Positions 1 through 11,989 of a DNA stretch of 64,000 nucleotides are shown in pieces. The DNA is from Codonopsis lanceolata. Taxonomy: Eukaryota; Streptophyta; Magnoliopsida; Asterales; Campanulaceae. A program made the position numbers and the translations under genes. The stretch covers positions 8,874,767 through 8,938,766 of the forward strand of contig CM028382.1 of NCBI GenBank assembly GCA_013146195.2. Direction: 5' to 3'. The stretch's first letter is position 1. Every line of letters starts with the position of its first letter. A model generated the notes under the pieces. That model was not told the DNA's origin, made no database searches, and saw only the letters and a list, made by a program, of their open reading frames with translations.

Positions 1-165
1 ATTATTTATAAACAAATGAAGTAATATATATATGGCGCATACGGATGTGGCATCACCAGTCAAGTTGGGCCTTTGATATTTTATTAATATTTTATTTTGT
101 TTTTTCAAATGAAATTAATATTATGACGATAAAAATGTGGTTTTAAAAGAATTATATTTGTTATA

Positions 166-771
166 TCCTTCGTTTTCAAATTATCGTTATTTTTTTCCTT
201 TCTCGTCCGTTTTAAAATAATTGTCCTCTTTTAAAACTTTCCATTTTAGGAAAACACTTTTACCACTTTACTCTTACTTTTTCTATCTACTTTAATTATG
301 GTCAAATGCTCAAGGGCATTAACAAAACTCATACATTTTTTACCATTATTTATAATATAATCAATTATATTTACTTAAATGATTTGTGGGATTAAAAAGG
401 ATGATAATTTAAAAAAGATGGAAGATCGACAAAAGGAAAAGAAAAATGTCTTTAATATGTGAGCTGTAGCATTATGACTAAGTGGGGAGTTTGTCATGTC
501 AACCGTCGAATTGTTGAGATGCAAACAGTGTATGTAAATAATGATGTTCAGATTGCTTAACAATAAATTTTAGTCTTAATTCTCGATCCGGTCATTCTAT
601 TATTGTGAAAAGTGTCTTAAACCCGATTATTTTGGAGAGAAAGGCACATCTGCTATACACTTAAGGGTAAAATGGTAAAAAGCACTTCCCAAAAAGGAAA
701 GTTTCAAATTGGACAATTTTTTTGGACGGACGAAAAAGGAAAGGAAGACGATAATTTAGGGACGGAGGGAG
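166..771. mobile_element. Stowaway-like MITE (about 0.6 kb)
   Basis: The two ends are imperfect inverted repeats. The right end, read inward, is CTCCCTCCGTCCCTAAATTA followed by TCGTC; the left end reads TCCTTCGTTTTCAAATTATC. Further inside, a motif around TTTACCATTTTACCC is also mirrored. The element is flanked by TA at 772-773 and by TA on the left, as expected for Tc1/Mariner-type Stowaway MITEs. It has no coding capacity. The left end is diverged, so its exact first base is uncertain by a few positions. Confidence 0.6.
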
Positions 772-773
772 TA

Positions 774-1439
774 TAATTTAAAATTTTCTAAAATATCAAA
801 TGGGTAACAAATTTTACTTTAATTAGTTTTTAACTTCTTTAAGAAAATTTATAATTTAAAATTATAGTTTTAAACATAATATTAAATGTTACAAATAAAT
901 TTTAAAACAAATATATTAATTTTTAATTTTTATTAAAATATTACATATTAAATAAATACTTTATACAAATTATACCAATATTATAATAGAGATAATTTGT
1001 TTTTCTTAATTTGTGTACGAAATCAAACATGATGATTATTTAGGATCGGATGTGTATTAAATATTAAATACTCATTGAAACTTGCATCATATTTTGAGCC
1101 CTATTTTCTAAAAAAAATAACTTTATTTTTTTAAAAATGAAATTGGTATATAAATAACTATTTATTTTAAATTTTAGGCTTTATTGGTGAAAATAAATTT
1201 TAGGGTTTTTAGAAATTACAAATTTGTACAAGGTTTATAAGAAATACAATTGGCCACGTAGGATGCCAACGTGGCATCCTACTCACCTTCCGTTAGGAGT
1301 TAACGCTTGAATTAGACGGAGGGTTTGAATTGAACTGTTAAAATTACGGAGGGTTTGAAAATTGTCGAGGTTCTGAAAATAAAAGGGTTGAATAAACAAT
1401 GGTCGGGGGTTTTTTATGCAATTATCCCAATACTAAAAC
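774..1439. other. AT-rich intergenic DNA, no gene seen
   Basis: No credible coding frame. A short perfect hairpin lies at 1261-1279 (GGATGCCA and TGGCATCC around a 3-nt loop) inside a stretch with repeated 'acggagggtttgaa' phrases at 1315-1360. That stretch looks like the edge of an old DNA transposon, but I could not find its partner terminus. Confidence 0.4.
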
Positions 1440-2844
1440 TAGTGTATTGTATTTTTGTTATAAATGATAATCCGTACCGTGTTTTAAAATTATTATCAAA
1501 TTTTTTGCAATATTTTTTAAGTTTAAATTTGACGTATATCTTTTCTTTTTTTTTTTTTCAAAACCATAAAGTATTACAAACTCAGAATGTGCAGAAGTTT
1601 TTTAGAATTAAACCAGACCGATAGCAACTGTACCAAACCGCTACTTTAGTTCGATCTTGGATGTGAAATTTTATAAAAGTATATTTTTTGATAGGTCCTG
1701 GTTTTTAAACCAAAAACATATGAACCAACCCAAGAGAATAGTTATTATATATATAAATAATTATACATAAATATATGTTAATTTATAACCCTAACACTCT
1801 ACGTATAAAATGTTATTTTCTATTTTGCTGGTAAAAAAAAAAAAGAGAAAGTGTGTCTTGTCAAACATAACTTTCGAAACTCTTAACTTATTGTCTCGTT
1901 TTAGTGTTTCTATTTATTCTATTTTTTAGTTTTTACTTATTTTTTTAATTTTATTTTTATCGAATTATTATGTTATAGACCTATTATTCAGTCATTTTTA
2001 ATCATTGAATGTAATATCATTGAATGTTTTTTACTCTTTTTTATGAAGTCTAAGATCTTATTATTTGTTTGTATTAATTAAATAGTTAAAAACCGTAGTA
2101 TTTGTATGATTCTGGTTCTCGTGCATCTTGAGTTGATTTTGGATTGGACTAAAGTATTGGTTCTTACACATATTGAGTTAGTTTTGATTCTAATTTTTTT
2201 AAGAACCAGATTATTGGTCTGGTTTCGATTTTTTCTTCTTCTTTTTTGGTAAAAGATTGGATCGATCCAGATGAAGCTCACCCCTGTTACAAACTTACGT
2301 TTCAAAAATATTCAGTGGTACAAGAAGATTAAATCCAAACATGATGATAATGCAAGAGGATGGAAAGAGTAATAAAAAAGTTAAACTTAGTTTCTAATCA
2401 ATGTTTAGTTATTGCAAAAGTTATAGAAACAGTTTGTCAACTTAGCAATAACTAGTTTTGGGATTAACACAATTATTTTAAATTTTGATTACCAATTACC
2501 TCCAACAAGATAATTGCCTAAAAAAAACTAGTCGGTGCTACGTTTAAAATAAAGTTATGTCACACTTTTATATGGATAGGTCTGCTGTAGGACGATCTTA
2601 TAAACATTAATTCGTAAGGAGAAACGTCACTCTTTTACAGTTTAATTCATTAATACATGGTGGATCAAGTAAGGAGATTTTGTCTTACAAAAAATATTAA
2701 TAAAAACATATTACCTAAGTTTTTTCCCTTTTCTATTTGCCAAATACATCCTTAATTTTGAATAATAATGACTTCACTAATACTAATATTCATTAATATT
2801 TAATAACACTAAATTATTAAGTTGTATATATTTTTAAAGATATA

Positions 2845-3004
2845 TTCCCTTCGTTTCGGACAAAGAATCTCTGTTTGAAAGTTAAACTTTTTAAGAAAAT
2901 TACACTTTTAAAATGACATTTTTATGCATTAATTTTGAAAGTGGATTCCTTAAATGAAACATCTCAAAATAAAATAGTAGATTTTTTGTCTGAAATGGAG
3001 GGAG
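2845..3004. mobile_element. Stowaway MITE (160 bp)
   Basis: The left end TTCCCTTCGTTTCGGACAAA and the right end, read inward (CTCCATTTCAGACAAAAAAT), form imperfect terminal inverted repeats flanked by TA at 2843-2844 and 3005-3006. A related copy is at 16573-16783 in the 3' flank of sHSP copy 1, so it was probably already in the ancestral sHSP unit. Confidence 0.6.
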
Positions 3005-3047
3005 TAATACATTACGAAATGAGAAAACAAATTCTTTAAAAAAAAAT

Positions 3048-3076
3048 GCACGCATTTGCGTGCTTTATTTGCTAGT
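3048..3076 (+). mobile_element. Helitron-like 3' terminus (hairpin plus CTAG-T)
   Basis: GCACGCA (3048-3054) and TGCGTGC (3057-3063) form a near-loopless hairpin followed by 8 nt and then CTAG (3072-3075) before a T. That is the layout of plant Helitron 3' ends (hairpin, short spacer, CTRR, insertion before T). A degenerate counterpart is at 17850-17877 in the flank of sHSP copy 1. No 5' TC terminus or RepHel coding sequence was identified. Confidence 0.5.
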
Positions 3077-3429
3077 ATTTAGTAAAGGGTGAAATTATGA
3101 TCGACCCTTTTTACAAAGTTTTTAACCCCTTCATTATTCCTTTTTTTTTTTTAATCGTAAAAGGTCATTTTTTGAAATATTATTCCAAAAATATCATTGT
3201 CCTCTTCAACAGCTCTGATAAACACATTGGATTCGAAAATCATCACTGTTACATGAAATTGTTACGCAACGAAACGAGGATCGATCTGGTTCATTATATA
3301 CAAAACTGTAATGAATCTGTGTTGAGTTAAATGATTTTTTTTCAGTAGGACGAAGGCAAATGAGGAGGGGGAAGAAGAAGGCTTACGGCGGAGGAGATGG
3401 AAGATAAAGGTGGAAGACATGGTCTGGTT

Positions 3430-3690
3430 CATTATCATTTTGTATCGCGTTGCAAAAATGGATTAGATAATATTTTATGTATCGTGGTGCAAATATTAAT
3501 TCATCATGGTACTTAGAAATATGTGTAGCGCGATGCGATTTGGATTAGCAAATTAAGATTTATGTATCGCGGTGTAAAATTTGATTCATCATGGTGCAAA
3601 AATTAGATTTTGTAATTAAAATCGATTTCGTTTAAATTGATTTATCGCGATGCATTTCTGTAACGCGCTTTATACTTATTAAGTGTATCG
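3430..3690. repeat. Degenerate 'CGCGGTGCAAA' repeat cluster
   Basis: Several copies of a motif of the type tatCGCGrTGCAAA are spaced irregularly here. The same motif forms clusters at 13370-13590, 18150-18510, 24775-25000 and 31030-31250. The block lies inside the part of arm A that the mirror arm lacks. Confidence 0.5.
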
Positions 3691-3858
3691 TAGTCTTTTT
3701 GCTCTCAAATGTGTTCTTTTCCCATTTAAAAAAAAAATACAGAACTGAAACAATTGAAAACTTTAGAAAGTTGACCAGTCAACAATTTCTCCTTTAATAA
3801 ATCATAAGCTTGAAGTGGGTTAAATGTGGGAATTTGGGTCGAGTTTTGAATGGGCTAC

Positions 3859-5679
3859 TGGTGGGTGTCAAACCGTCAAAATTAATTTTCCTTTTTCCCA
3901 AATACAAGTATAGGGTAGTAAGGTTCGTATCCACAGGGAACGTTGTATTTATATCCTTTAGAAATTTATATAGTAACCAAAACCGAGATTTTTGCTTAAC
4001 TAACTAACTAAACTCGAATGAAGTAGAATAGGAATGTTTACAAACTTAGAGAAAGCAAACAATAACTAAATTAAATTCAATGATGATAAAGGTCCAATTA
4101 ATGAACTGATGCAATTCCAAAAATTAGCTACTGATCATCGATTCCAAACCGACTCAATTGACTGCAAATAAACCAGTTATAGTTATTGACAAATGCCTAA
4201 CACCCAATTTCTCCTTACGGATTCGATAATTAGGAGAAGCTCGCTAATTATACTCTAATCAAAAGACAACCCTCTAAACACTCGTAGGATTTAATGTTTT
4301 GAAAGCTTTAAGATAAGAGAAACCCGGTTCTAGACAATGATATTAAAGTAATATCCTTTAATCTAGAGTAATCATCCTCGCAACACGGATCGAATATGTT
4401 TGTGATGCATAAACGGTGTGTCACTTGCTACTATGTTAGAACCCGAGGACAATTACGGATCAACGGTTCTTAACTAGCAATGGATTAAAATGTCTAACCA
4501 ACATCTGGGCCCTAGAAATTAATTAAATATACTAATCCTAAGTTACAATTCCTTTGCAACAAGAAAAGTAGAGAATGACTAAATACTTGCCCCAATTTGA
4601 GATTTTGAACAATACAGTACATTAGGATCTCACTGTAGCAATTTCTGAAAAATGCTTACGAGTTCATTAACCGGAATAGAAGTTTTTAGCCACAAAACAT
4701 GACTAAAATTTACTTACAAATGAAGAAGAGAAACAACTTCGCAAGTGATGAAAGGAAGAAATTAACTGCCCTATTGATCTATCATTAAGCCTCAAGTTGA
4801 TGTGTTACAGTAGTGAATGAAGAGTGAGAGAAAGAAAGAAAGTGTGTGTGCGGGTGAATCTGTATCTCCCCCCTTTAGAGATCTCGCCCCCTTCCTTTAT
4901 AGCTATCTCTCCTAACTGATCCAGCCATTTCCCCCAAAAATAGAAGACACGATCCCTTGTTCCTCATCCATAAACAAAGCAGTTGATGACTAAGTCTTCT
5001 TATCCCAAAATTTACAATGTTTTTGGGAAAAGAAACTAATAAATAAAAAGATATTTTTATTTACAGAACTGTTAAAATGATCAATGTCTGAAATACCCTC
5101 CACTACTCCTTCCACTTGTACGTACTGTTTTTCGTTTTTTCCAGTGTTTTTACGGGTTAGCAAATGCCTATTTGGTACTTGACTTTTTCTCAAAATCTGC
5201 CTTTATAGCTTGACTTTTCTCAAAATCCTTTATAGCCCATAGCTCCAGCCATTTCCCCAAAAAATAGAAGACACGATCCATTGTTCCTCATCCATAAACA
5301 GAGCAGTTGATGACTAAGTCTTCTTATCCCAAGATTTACAATGTTTTTGGGAAAAGAAACTAATAAATAAAAAGATATTTTTATTTACAGAAATGTCAAA
5401 AATGATCAATGTCTAAAATACCATCCACTAACTCCTTCAGTCTTGTAACAGGACGTACTCTATTTTTTCGTTTCTGCTACAGTGTTTTCTGGGTTAGCAA
5501 ATGTCCATTTGGTACTTGACTTTTTCTCAAAATTTGTCTTTGCTCCATCTTTTCTTCCATCCATCTTCTTTTATACCTGTGAACACCAAGGATACAAAAT
5601 ATCTGTGAAAGTACAACATTTTCCTTAAAATCATAGTGCAAAAATAACATTAAATGTTGTACTTTATTTAAGGCTATCA
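3859..5679 (-). mobile_element. Solo LTR of a Gypsy-type (Athila-like) retrotransposon, copy in arm A
   Basis: The 1821-bp segment starts TG and ends CA on the plus strand and is flanked by a perfect 5-bp duplication, GCTAC (3854-3858 and 5680-5684). The flank of sHSP copy 1 around 17940-17960 runs through the equivalent point without it (empty site). Read on the minus strand it ends with the phrase 'CCCTGTGGATACGAACC' and then GACACCCACCA, a wording seen in plant Gypsy LTRs. It contains an internal tandem duplication of about 320 bp (4924-5243 and 5244-5545). There is no internal region, so it is a solo LTR. Lineage is inferred from LTR style only. Confidence 0.75.
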
Positions 5680-5859
5680 GCTACGCTCATACCAAGTTTA
5701 AATTTATGACAAAATTTGAGACAGTCCACTTTTTTAAGTTTCTAATCGCTACAGTCTCATGTTATTTTTAACTAGAAAAAAATCATTTTTAAGGACAAAA
5801 GATGAAATACGATGCATGACACTATAATGGGAATTTTCCTAAGGCGTGCTCGATGATTG

Positions 5860-6545
5860 ACTTTAATTTTCGGTCGGACAATTTAGCGACGGGATGAATA
5901 AAATTTTAAAACGCGGTAACGAAGGTCGGCAAAATCACTTTGAAATGGCGCCATATTTAATGAGGTCCGTGAGTCGTAATTAATTAGTGAGAATTTTAAA
6001 ATTACTAACGTTGGTAATTCCGTCACCGATCAACGAAATCATTCGTTTTCTCCGTCACTATTATAAAAAATTAATGATTTTTTGTTAAATAAATTATAAT
6101 TGTTTCATGGATTGACCGTCACTAATTGATTTATTCGTCGTCACTAATTGATTTTTTCTCGATCAATCGATCGCTGACGGTTTTCTCCGTCACTATTATA
6201 AAAAATTAATTATTTTTTGTTGAATAAATTATAATTGTTTCATTCAGATTTAGTGACGGAGATTCGTCACTAATTGATTTATTCGTCACTTACATTTAGT
6301 CGGTGTCACTAATCTGATCGAATATCTTGATCCGTCACTATTATAAAAAATTAATGATTTTTTGTTGAATAAATTATAATTGTTTCATTCAGATTTAGTG
6401 ACGAGATTCCGTCACTAATTGATTTATCTCGTCAGCGTCGATCGGTGGCGGAATACGCCTGATCCGTCATCGATCGGTGGCGGTTTTCTCCGTCACTATT
6501 ATACAAAATTAATGATTTTTTGGTAAATAAATTATAATTGTTTTT
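5860..6545. repeat. 5' subterminal repeats of the CACTA candidate
   Basis: Repeated phrases of the type CCGTCACTAATTGATTTATT and CCGTCACTATTATAAAAAAT occur in both orientations four to six times. Dense, short, bidirectional motifs next to a terminus are the transposase-binding subterminal regions of CACTA elements. The core CCGTCAcTAA resembles the CCGTCAgTAA core at the other end (11990-12660). Confidence 0.5.
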
Positions 6546-6866
6546 TAGTAGAAAAATATTATAATCATTTTAATGAATGATATTTTATCAATGTATAGTT
6601 CATCATTTAGTTGATATTTTGGATATTTTAAGTGAAAAATTGTTTTATAACAATCAAAATATTTTTTTTTGAAAAATTATATTATTTAATAAAAATTAAA
6701 AACAATATAATAGTGAGATTTGGTTAATAATTAATTTTTATCATTAATTGAACTTGCATATATGGGATGGGTATACATTTAGTTAATCTTTTTATTTTTA
6801 AAATAATTTTGAATTATAATTTTTTAAAATAATTAAAATTATTTTTTAAAAATAATTGTATTCCAT

Positions 6867-7145
6867 ATGTCCAATTCACCTCCTCTGTTCCCCTTCAACT
6901 CTATCCATCCAATCCGCCTCCTTCGCCAGCCACTCACTGTGGCTTCTCCACCCCAGTTCGGTTTCATAGCCGAGCTCCATCATCAACTAGCGCCACCGCG
7001 GTACCTTTCTTTCTTCGACTTCCCGATCGCCACCATCAAGCCGGCGACAACCTTATTCAGTAGCAGCCCTTGCCCTAGTTCGACATTCACCCAATCGAGC
7101 TCCACCGTATCCACTACTGTGATTCTCAATCCCATTCAGCCATAG
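6867..7145 (+). CDS. Unrecognised 92-codon open frame inside the CACTA candidate
   Basis: An open frame rich in Pro, Ser and Thr, in a CT-rich stretch that differs in composition from its AT-rich surroundings. I recognise no domain. CT-rich sequence of this kind is typical of plant 5' untranslated exons, so this may be a captured 5' exon rather than a protein gene. A second similar CT-rich frame is at 8907-9152. Low confidence that either is translated. Confidence 0.15.
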   Translation: MSNSPPLFPFNSIHPIRLLRQPLTVASPPQFGFIAELHHQLAPPRYLSFFDFPIATIKPATTLFSSSPCPSSTFTQSSSTVSTTVILNPIQP

Positions 7146-7437
7146 CTTTCTTCTCTTGCAGAATCGTAGCCCTAGCCTCCTTTTGAATAAGTTTTGAATT
7201 CTGCTCCGTCTTCACTCAGATCCAACGAACCAAGAAGGCAATGAAATCGGTTGATCAACTTCTTTCCACATAGGAGCACCAGCCTTTTCATCCTTCCTAC
7301 CCCGAGAAGGCAATGAAATCGGCTGATCACTATCTTTCTTAGAAGTTATAGCACCCCAATCCGAAGATCTTGAAACTTCTTGTCCCCAAACACTAGATTT
7401 TGGCCGTCTTTGTACTAGCCCGACATTTTGTTTTTGT

Positions 7438-8880
7438 CTTAACTTAACTTATATTAACTTAACTTAACTTAATGTAACTTAGCTTAACTTAACGTAAGCG
7501 TAGCGTAACTTTAACTTAAGCTTAACGTAATGTAACGTAACTTAACTTAATTTAGCGTGGCGTGGCGTGGCAACGCAACAGCAACAACGCACGTAACGTA
7601 ACGTGGCGTGCGTAACTTAACTTAAGCTTAACTTAAGCTTAACGTGGCTTAACGCGTAAGCGTGGCAATGTAACTTAACATGAAAACACGCTACGCCTAT
7701 TGGCGAAATGGTATAATGGACTATGATAGACCATTATAACATGAAAACACACTACGCCTATTGGCGAAATGTTATATTGGAATACGATGGACCATTATAA
7801 CATGAAAACACGTAACGTTATATTTATTAACTTACGTAACTTAACGTAGCGCAACTTAACTTAACTTAACGAACGTAGCGTCAATTAACGTACGTAACGT
7901 GGCGTAGCGTAACGTAACATAACGCAACGCGTAACGAAGCGTAACGTAACCACTGTCTTAACTTAACAACTTAACTTAACTTAATTTAAATTAATTTAAC
8001 TTAACTTAACTTAACGTAATGTAACTTAATCTAACGTAATGTAACTTAACTTAACACGCTACGCCTATTAGCGAAATGTTATAATGGACTACAATGGACC
8101 ATTATAAAATGAAAGTAGGCTACGCCTATTGACGAAATGGTATAATGGAATACGATTGATCGTTATAACATGAAAACACGCTATGCATATTGGCGAAATG
8201 GTATAATGGAGTACGATGGACCATTATAACATGAAAACATGTTATGCCTATTGGCGAAATGTTATAACTTAACGCAACGTAACGTAACTTTACTTAACGT
8301 AACATAACGTTATATTTATTAACTTACATAACTTAACGTAACGTAACTTAATGTCGATTTTGAAACTGGTTATGTCTGTTGGAGAGTAGGTTCTTGCTAC
8401 TCATTTGGAATTTTGCAGTTTGCTAAACCATTTTGGTGAATCCAGGATGGTTTTGATTAACGTAACGTAAATTAATGTAGCGTAGCGTGGCAACTACGTA
8501 ACTTAACGTAGCGTAAGTTAACTTAACAACGCAATTAAGCGTAGCGTAACTTAACGTGGCGTGCGTAACGTGGCGTAGCGTAACATAACGTAATGTAACC
8601 TAACTACGTAACTTAACATAGCGTAAGTTAACTTTCTTAACGTAACTTAATGTAGCGTAACAACGTGACTTACGTAACGTGGCGTAACGTAAGCGTAAGT
8701 TAACAGCAACGTAACGTGCGTAACGTGACGTAACGTAACGTAACATAACGTAATGTAACGTAATGTAACTTAACTTACGTAACTTAACATAACGTAATTT
8801 AACTTAACTTAACGTAACTTAATGTAACGTAACTTAACGTGACTTAACGTAGCGTAACGTAACATAACATAAACGTTTTT
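7438..8880. repeat. Degenerate pentanucleotide array (TAACTT/TAACGT type) with embedded 60-bp units
   Basis: About 1.4 kb consists almost entirely of five-base steps such as aactt, aacgt, gtagc and gtggc. Two clusters of a 60-61-bp unit interrupt it: about 7679-7800 (two units plus a stub) and 8055-8266 (four units). Each unit contains an imperfect hairpin, TATAATGG...CCATTATA, separated by about 10-12 nt. A single non-repetitive island is at 8345-8455. I see no gene here. Confidence 0.8.
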
Positions 8881-9445
8881 TCCGATCTCTCTCCACTCCA
8901 CTGAACGTGCGGCGCATCCACGGCCTCTCCAAGTCTCCAGCGATTTCATCTCCACCGGCCCGGCAACCTCTGACTAGCTCCCCCATCTCTCTCTTCGCCA
9001 TCTACGACACCAGATTCGGCCAAATCCTCCGCCATCTCTCTCTTCGCCATCTACGGCCAAATCCGGCCAAGCTTCATCTCCATCGTCTTTTTCAACATCT
9101 TCCAATTAACACTTTAAGTTCGAAAATTATAACTGCATACAACGAAATGTAAGGATAAATTAAAATACAATAATAACATTAATTATTATTCACATTAACT
9201 ATTATTCGTAGTAACTATTGCGGAGTACCCCTATTTATTAAGTACAACGAAACAGCCCCTCTACCCAGTTGCCGCACCACCCAACCCCCCCAAAGGCGAA
9301 AGTCCCCAACGTTCCCATTTCCCAGATTTGAAAGTTGTCATTCAATTCCACTTCAATCAAATTCAATTCCCCTATAATTTTCACCTTTCCCGCCCAGACG
9401 ACACTCCGCTTTCAAAAATTTTGCACCCACATTCTCTCTCCTCTC

Positions 9446-9574
9446 TATAAATAAAAACCCTCCCCAACTTTCTCTCTCCTTGCTCCTATCTATATTCGCG
9501 CCGCACCCCTCTCTGCCCTCCCTATTTCTCTCCGTCACCGATTGTCGCCTTTTGCAATGACCGGCAAAGCGGAA
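9446..9574 (+). promoter_or_regulatory. Putative promoter and first exon of the CACTA TNP-like gene
   Basis: TATAAATA at 9446-9453 lies in a CT-rich segment, followed about 105 bp later by an ATG (9557) and a possible splice donor after GCGGAAG (9574). Its place upstream of the TNP-like exons, in the same orientation, suggests it is the element's own promoter. The first exon would encode only six codons, so this is tentative. Confidence 0.3.
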
Positions 9575-10489
9575 GGTAACGCCTTCATCTACATCTAAAT
9601 CTACTTCGGCTCTCGGTCTTCAAAGAAGACGCGTTCGACTCTGAACGAAGGTCGAGCAAATAGAAGAAGAAGCTTTCGAAATCGAGGATAGCGAGATAAA
9701 GGTCGAATATGAAGACCGAGTGACGATCTGTCGCCAACTAGCAGCTCACGGATCAATTTCGGTGCAAGAAAGAAGCCAAAGAGACGGCAGCCAAAGCGAT
9801 GATGAGGAGAGTCGATTGATCGGCGAGCAGTTCCTGCCGATGAAGCTCGTCGGCCGGCCTCATCGTTATCTAGACAATGTTTGTTCTTGATCATTTATCA
9901 TTTTCTATACATTTTACAATATTGCCATTTATATAAGCTTTGCTTTATAGACTTTAGCAATTGCAAAATCTAGTAATCGTCTACACCAAATAAAAGTTAT
10001 TATTTTTTGATTATTTCGTAATCACCTTCCCTTACTATTTAGATCAATATTCATCCAGTGAATGATCCACTCTGTTTGTAGAGTGTATGTTTGCTGAGTC
10101 GGCTTTTATATACTGATTGTGTCAAGTACATTAGTTGAAATTGCGCAATGTATTGTTTTACCTTTTTGTGTGTGTGTGTGAACTCATTGGAATTATAAAT
10201 ATCATAATTCTAGAAAAAAGAATGAATTGAAAATTGCTTTTTTTGTGTGTGAACTCATTGGAATTATAAATAACATTCTAGAAAAATAATGAATTGTAAA
10301 TTGCTGAGCATTACAACCATCAATGCGTTGGTCGGATAGTATACCATGTTTTATTGGTCTGTATTTTTAACAACTTTTGTTCATATACCAATTTTCAAAG
10401 CCGTATTGGTTTGTAATTGTCAAGTTATATCATTGTAATGTAATTGTGTGCATAAGTAGATACTAATATGATTTTGCTTGTTTTGTACA

Positions 10490-11770
10490 ATAGAAGAAAG
10501 GGCAAGAGGCAATCTCACAAGCCTTAAAAGGGTAAGTCCTTATGATTTTTTTTTGGTAGTGTTTACTATTTTTGTTCTTGCAATATTAGTTATCAATTAT
10601 GATTGTATATCTTGATTTGTTCTTACATAACATAAGAAGAAAACTTGACAATTCAAGCTAAACAACATTTCACACAAGCAGAGGTTGATGGGAGGATACT
10701 TTTCAACCTTGGAGATGATGGTCATGTCATGGTGAAATGCACTGCTCCAATCCCCTTTATCTTAGTTGCACATGTTCTTCTTAATTATTTTCCTTTCCTG
10801 AGTTATGCTTCTCAATCTTATTAATCTTAGGATGTGAACATTTACCTTAAACTTTCTAATTTAGTGAACTTTGATTAGATGCATCTAAAATATAAGTTAT
10901 ACATAGTAATATTCATATTATTTGTACTTGGTAATATGCTGGACCTGGAAATTGATATATTTGACAACTTGCAAAGTTCTGTGAGCAGACATAGTTTTGC
11001 AGTTGCAGTTATGCATAGTTTGAAAGAAAAAAGAAAAAGAAAAGATAAATACATGTGTTCTTTCATTATGTATTTGATATTGTTTTGTGATTTTTAATCA
11101 GAAACCATTTTGGTGCATTATATCTCTAATGTATAGCATGGATGTTGATAGTTACGAGTGCCTTTTAACACCTAAGAGTTAGGAGTAGAAACTGTTAACC
11201 TCAGGGTGCTCCTGGTCAACCTCGTCAATGGATTGATCAAACTGCCGAGTCTACATATGTAAGTATCAAAATTCTTAATGTATATCAAATTGGATCATAT
11301 ATCTATTATGTTTGATGTTTTATTAATTATTGTATTTTTTTAATGACAGAATGCTTTTAAGATGATTGAAAATGAAGAGGCCACCCAGGGCCGCACGGAG
11401 AGTTCGAGGGAACTCCGTTCCGCTTTTCGAAAATAGAATTATGGCAGAGAGTTGCGTCACAAGGACGAAAAAAAAAGGGGAATAGACTTTACGGATTGGG
11501 GGACTATGGTGCCACTTGGCTTTCATCCACAGTCTCTTCTCCGAGTTTGTCGTCAACGGGAGGATCAAATGCTCCGTTGGACGAAGCTTCGCAAGCCAAG
11601 ATGGATGCATTGGAAGCTAGGGTGGCGCAGCAGGATGAAGCTATGGCTCGACGAGATGAACAAATGGCTGAGCAGGCACGGGAAATAGCAGAGATGTGCG
11701 CCCAGGTGGCCGCTTTTATGCATGGATCTTCGTCCACTCCTCGTACCCAGTCCCCTAATTGCTTTACATA
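10490..11770 (+). pseudogene. CACTA TNP-like protein (plant transposase Ptta/En/Spm type), broken
   Basis: Several exon-like pieces are joined by GT/AG-compatible borders: about 10494-10530, 10638-10735, 11200-11259 (reading GAPGQPRQWIDQTAESTY, donor GTAAGT) and 11350-11770. The last exon begins NAFKMIENEEATQGRTESSR, then shifts frame around 11430 and continues as a typical C-terminus. That C-terminus has a YGLG motif and a coiled coil of about 45 residues rich in Ala, Glu, Arg and Met (from about 11590). A W.D..AE..Y block followed by a YGLG motif and a C-terminal coiled coil is characteristic of the plant Transposase_24 family encoded by CACTA elements. The TNPD-like catalytic transposase is not present. 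The frameshift and the lack of a continuous upstream frame make it a pseudogene. Confidence 0.6.
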
Positions 11771-11989
11771 ATTTCTTTGTGTCGAATATTCAATACAATC
11801 GTAATTAACAATAGATTTTGGAAACGAATTTGATGTAATAACATTTTGTTCTATTTAATGTTTTAGTTTTGTAGTGCAATTAATTTTTGTCATGAGCCTA
11901 TTATATATATTTATGATAAATCAAGTACCTAAAAAAATTTAATTTATACAAAAATTATTATTTTTCTTTTTAATTTTACCGACGGAAAT

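Larger units (their letters stand above)
1440..5819 (+). repeat. Inverted-duplication arm A, left part (sHSP 3' flank without its gene)
   Basis: This segment reads, in reverse complement, as 31260-34517. Matching landmarks are the run around 1441-1500 against 34460-34516, the stretch 2078-2305 against 33585-33812, and the solo LTR 3859-5679 against 31415-33230. In the other arm the segment lies directly 3' of sHSP copy 2. Here the homology stops at about 1440, roughly 70 bp before where the sHSP stop codon would be, so the gene of this unit is missing. A block of about 1.2 kb (2639-3834) is present here but absent from the other arm. Confidence 0.8.

Noticed and set aside
2078..2305. A small conserved gene, because a similar 75-codon frame occurs at 33585-33812.
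   Set aside because: Both are copies of the same inverted-duplication flank; the similarity is due to recent duplication, and the sHSP copy 3 flank does not keep the frame.
7438..8880. A degenerate telomeric repeat.
   Set aside because: The plant telomere unit is TTTAGGG; this array moves in five-base steps without G triplets.
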